A DNA stretch of 8,200 bases from NCBI GenBank assembly GCA_021796315.1, contig JAJYOH010000254.1:1-8200 (forward strand), written 5' to 3'. The DNA comes from Chloroflexota bacterium (GTDB lineage Bacteria; Chloroflexota; Anaerolineae; Anaerolineales; Villigracilaceae). Below, one piece after another: positions 6,641-8,200 of this stretch. The notes below the pieces were generated by a model that saw nothing but the letters and a program-made list of their open reading frames with translations, was not told the origin of the DNA and did no database searches. The first letter of the stretch is position 1, and each line of letters begins with the position of its first letter. The translations under genes and the position numbers were made by a program.

Positions 6641-6684
6641 AACGAAAATAACAATCGCCGCCCCCATTCAGAGTGGCGATTGTT
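6641..6684 (-). terminator. Probable intrinsic terminator of the hydrolase remnant transcript
   Basis: A perfect 10-bp stem (AACAATCGCC 6650-6659 pairing with GGCGATTGTT 6675-6684) with a 15-nt loop lies 26 bases past the stop codon at 6711. On the minus strand it is followed by ATTTTCGTT. The loop is long and the T-tract is interrupted, so strength is uncertain. The 152-bp gap between the IS and the hydrolase remnant otherwise holds only a TTATCGATAA palindrome (6586-6595) and no gene I can support. Confidence 0.5.
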
Positions 6685-6710
6685 TCAAAGATGCATCTGT
6701 TGCGGCTTGT

Positions 6711-7100
6711 TTATTTCCCCATGAACTTTTTTACCTTTTCTGAAATTGCATCCGCTTTATCTTCCGGCAGAAAACGATTTGCATCTTCGAAAATATGGAT
6801 ATTATCGCGTGGCACACTCAGATCAGATGCGAATTGCGGCATTAGTTTGGCGCTGTCTGACACATTGTCCTTCTTTCCCCAAATGATCAGCACGGGGACA
6901 CTCAGGCGGCGAAAGGAAATATGGTAGCGATCAAACTGAGCGAATAAGTTGTCGAATTGATTCAATAGCGCAATAATTCTTTTTGATTGCTTCTCAAGCA
7001 TATACTCATTTAAGTTAGCGGGCTTATCGCTCGCACCGAATCCGAGCAGGTCAGGATGCGATCTTGCCATGCAGGATGCCTTCGAGCATCTCAAAACCAC
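6711..7100 (-). pseudogene. Alpha/beta hydrolase remnant with internal deletion
   Basis: The ORF of 129 codons contains two separate pieces of an alpha/beta hydrolase. Residues 16-48 (PDLLGFGASDKPANLNEYM and following, up to LLNQF) are the typical strand-4 loop and helix before the nucleophile elbow. Residues about 50-129 (FDRYHISFRRLSVPVLIIWGKKD, then FEDANRFLPEDKADAISEKVKKFM) are the C-terminal part with the acid region. The whole middle, about 100 or more residues including the G-x-S/D-x-G nucleophile and the cap domain, is missing at a junction near 6945-6955. The usual G-H of the catalytic His motif is N108-R109. The first 15 residues are out-of-frame sequence of the neighbouring TPR gene fragment, which it overlaps. 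An active enzyme is not possible. Parent enzyme is inferred to be of the haloalkane-dehalogenase/epoxide-hydrolase-like group, uncertain. Confidence 0.75.
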
Positions 7101-7533
7101 GTATATGGGCTACCTTCAGAGCGCTATTGAACCATGTAATTCGCTCTATCGGTTTTTGTCTTAAGTACAGGCAGTGTGCGCCACGCTCTGGATACTCGCT
7201 TGCAAGGGACGCCGCGCTCTCGTCCTGATCTGCTTGTCGCGCTGCCCACGCCTGGCCGCTTTCGATGTTCTTTGCATTTTCATCAAATAAGAGCAATCCC
7301 TGTTCGAGATGATTGTCCCCTTTCTCATACAACTTATCAGCGTGAAGCAGGATCTCTGCGAAGCACTGTGCATGTTTCAAATTAGCATCATGTTTGGAAA
7401 CCATATCGTCTTGTTCTGAAGGGCAGCGCTTTTGAACCTCTTGCCTTACAGAGTTTTTTCTTGTGCAGCGGAGGATAACAAAAAATCCGAGGTCGAGTGC
7501 TTGGGTTTCGGCAAAGCTCCCAGCAGTGTTCAC
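7051..7533 (-). pseudogene. Front part of a TPR-family protein, cut at the first repeat
   Basis: The ORF has 160 codons. From H54 onward (KHAQCFAEILLHADKLYEKG, LLLFDENAKNIESGQAWA, LYLRQKPIERITWFNSALK, EGILHGKIA) it matches, column by column and without gaps, the domain that precedes the TPR repeats in the plus-strand gene at 7592. The match ends at residue 159, where the partner continues into its first TPR (LGRLGNAY). Here the frame hits TGA at 7051 and the sequence changes into alpha/beta hydrolase. In related proteins this domain follows NB-ARC/winged-helix modules in STAND-type proteins, but none is encoded upstream. Residues 1-43 look unlike coding protein, and M44 (codon at 7404-7402) may be a better start, although it lacks a ribosome site. 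Probably a truncated relic. Confidence 0.6.
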
Positions 7534-7538
7534 CGGAC

Positions 7539-7546
7539 ATTATAAT
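7539..7546. promoter_or_regulatory. Palindromic ATTATAAT: possible back-to-back -10 boxes between divergent genes
   Basis: ATTATAAT is its own reverse complement and supplies TATAAT on the plus strand (7541-7546) and on the minus strand (7544-7539), within the 58-bp gap between the divergent TPR-family ORFs. A second minus-strand TATAAT lies at 7581-7576. I found no convincing -35 for any of them, so promoter function is a guess. Confidence 0.3.
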
Positions 7547-7591
7547 GAATCAGCGCAATGCCCAAAGTGATAACTATTATAAGGATGAATC

Positions 7592-8200
7592 GTGGTAATA
7601 AAAAGCCGGGAAGCCTTTCGCCGTCACGCCAGTTTTTATGGGTTTGTCCTGGGACTGGCTGAATCGCGGTATGCAGAAGGCGGCCGGAATGTGCCTGACG
7701 CCTTGCAGTTGTTTGACCGCGAGCAGGAAAATATCTTCAAAGGGGAGCGTTGGTCCCATGAGCACAGCCGGGATACTCGGGACATTCCCTTGCTCTATAA
7801 ATTCCATGTTGTGTCCGATGCCAACGTAATTTTTTTGCGCCTCCATCCTCGAGAGTTGATTCGATGGTTTGATGTGACCGTATCTTTGCTCCAGCATTCG
7901 GACGACCGGGCCGGTAAGTTGCTCGCTCTTGGCCGGCTAGGGAATGCATACTATCTTGCGGGCGAGTTGCAGGGGGCCAAAGATTTCTATAATCGGGCCC
8001 TGATACTTGCGCGCGAGATTGGTGACCGCCGCCGCGAAGGCGAGGCTCTTGGCAGTTTGGGGAACGCATATTTGGATCTGGGTGAAGCACGCAAGGCAAT
8101 CGAATTCCATGAGCAGGCGTTGGCGATTTCGCGTGAGGTTCGGAACGTGTCTGGCGAAGGAGCGGCTCTCAGCAACCTGGGCAATGCCTATTACGCGTTA
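7592..8200 (+). CDS. TPR-repeat protein with N-terminal LFD..NI..G..W domain (3' partial)
   Basis: The frame is open from GTG 7592 to the window edge (203 codons) and has an AAGGA ribosome site at 7581-7585. An in-frame TGA at 7586-7588 rules out an upstream extension. Residues 12-105 form a helical domain with HASFYGFVLGLAE, LQLFDREQENIFKGERW (38-54) and LRLHPRELIRWFD (82-94). TPR repeats with exact 40-residue spacing follow: GRLGNAYYLAGE (114-125), GSLGNAYLDLGE (154-165) and SNLGNAYYAL (194-203), each with a second helix like KAIEFHEQALAISREV. The array continues beyond the window. TPRs mediate protein-protein contacts. In Chloroflexota and other bacteria with large genomes, the same domain order occurs after NB-ARC ATPase modules in STAND signalling or defence proteins. 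That module is absent, so this is either a stand-alone scaffold or an N-terminally truncated gene. Partner and role are unknown. Confidence 0.8.
   Translation, partial: MVIKSREAFRRHASFYGFVLGLAESRYAEGGRNVPDALQLFDREQENIFKGERWSHEHSRDTRDIPLLYKFHVVSDANVIFLRLHPRELIRWFDVTVSLLQHSDDRAGKLLALGRLGNAYYLAGELQGAKDFYNRALILAREIGDRRREGEALGSLGNAYLDLGEARKAIEFHEQALAISREVRNVSGEGAALSNLGNAYYAL

Noticed and set aside
6573..6668. Loose inverted similarity between GGGGGGCGATTAT (plus) and GGGGGCGGCGATTGTTAT (minus)
   Set aside because: It contains several gaps and mismatches and part of it is already explained by the terminator stem. Not strong enough to call an IS relic.
7585..7662. ATG at 7585 as the start of the right-end TPR gene
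   Set aside because: That frame ends at a TGA after about 25 codons. The TPR frame begins with GTG at 7592.
7737..8184. Minus-strand ORFs at the right edge (106-120 codons)
   Set aside because: They are antisense to the plus-strand TPR frame, which shows a regular 40-residue LGNAY periodicity that the antisense frames lack.
7930..8200. Direct DNA repeats with 120-bp spacing (GGNAAYGCNTAY-like)
   Set aside because: They are the DNA footprint of TPR protein repeats, not an independent repeat array or CRISPR.
1..8200. tRNA, rRNA, riboswitch or CRISPR
   Set aside because: No cloverleaf, rRNA core sequence, riboswitch-like conserved leader or spaced direct repeats could be seen in the intergenic stretches, all of which are shorter than about 155 bp.

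Overview
The window (moderate GC, mixed gene orientation) looks like chromosomal DNA of a Chloroflexota bacterium, probably of the Anaerolineae type. This is inferred from gene content and protein style (an RPMNILRDLP-type GNAT protein, 40-residue TPR repeats preceded by an LFD..NI..G..W domain, an ISKra4-like element). No rRNA or other phylogenetic marker is present, so the assignment is tentative.

Left part (1-4200), orderly housekeeping DNA. The 3' end of a membrane-anchored protein gene closes at a strong intrinsic terminator (201-234). A plus-strand operon follows: an AI-2E/PerM-type membrane protein, a 60-residue acidic protein of unknown function, and a P1-family (S58) self-processing peptidase with its Asn-Thr cleavage pair intact. 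A perfect 10-bp hairpin separates it from a convergent minus-strand pair: a GNAT acetyltransferase followed by a small four-helix protein of the phage-holin-4-like family (PF04020/YvlD type).

Middle (4200-6600), accessory DNA. An AT-richer minus-strand gene encodes a protein with a possible PD-(D/E)XK nuclease signature. Its 5' end has been replaced by an intact 1494-bp insertion sequence (5065-6558) with perfect 22-bp terminal inverted repeats and one ISKra4-type DDE transposase. The first 20-21 codons of the remaining nuclease-like ORF come from IS DNA, and no target-site duplication flanks the IS.

Right part (6600-8200), scrambled DNA. On the minus strand, a decayed alpha/beta hydrolase lacks its nucleophile region and its catalytic His. 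It is joined to the front half of a TPR-protein gene cut at the start of its first repeat. Facing away from it on the plus strand is a second member of the same TPR family, which runs off the window. The two TPR-linked domains align without gaps over about 105 residues but are clearly diverged.

Taken together, the right half looks like a degraded genomic island (restriction-like nuclease, STAND/TPR-type proteins, IS) next to a stable core region. I see no complete new multi-gene system. The most notable items are the IS-made chimeric nuclease ORF, the back-to-back TPR-linked domains with the hydrolase junction, and the uncharacterised 60-residue operon protein.
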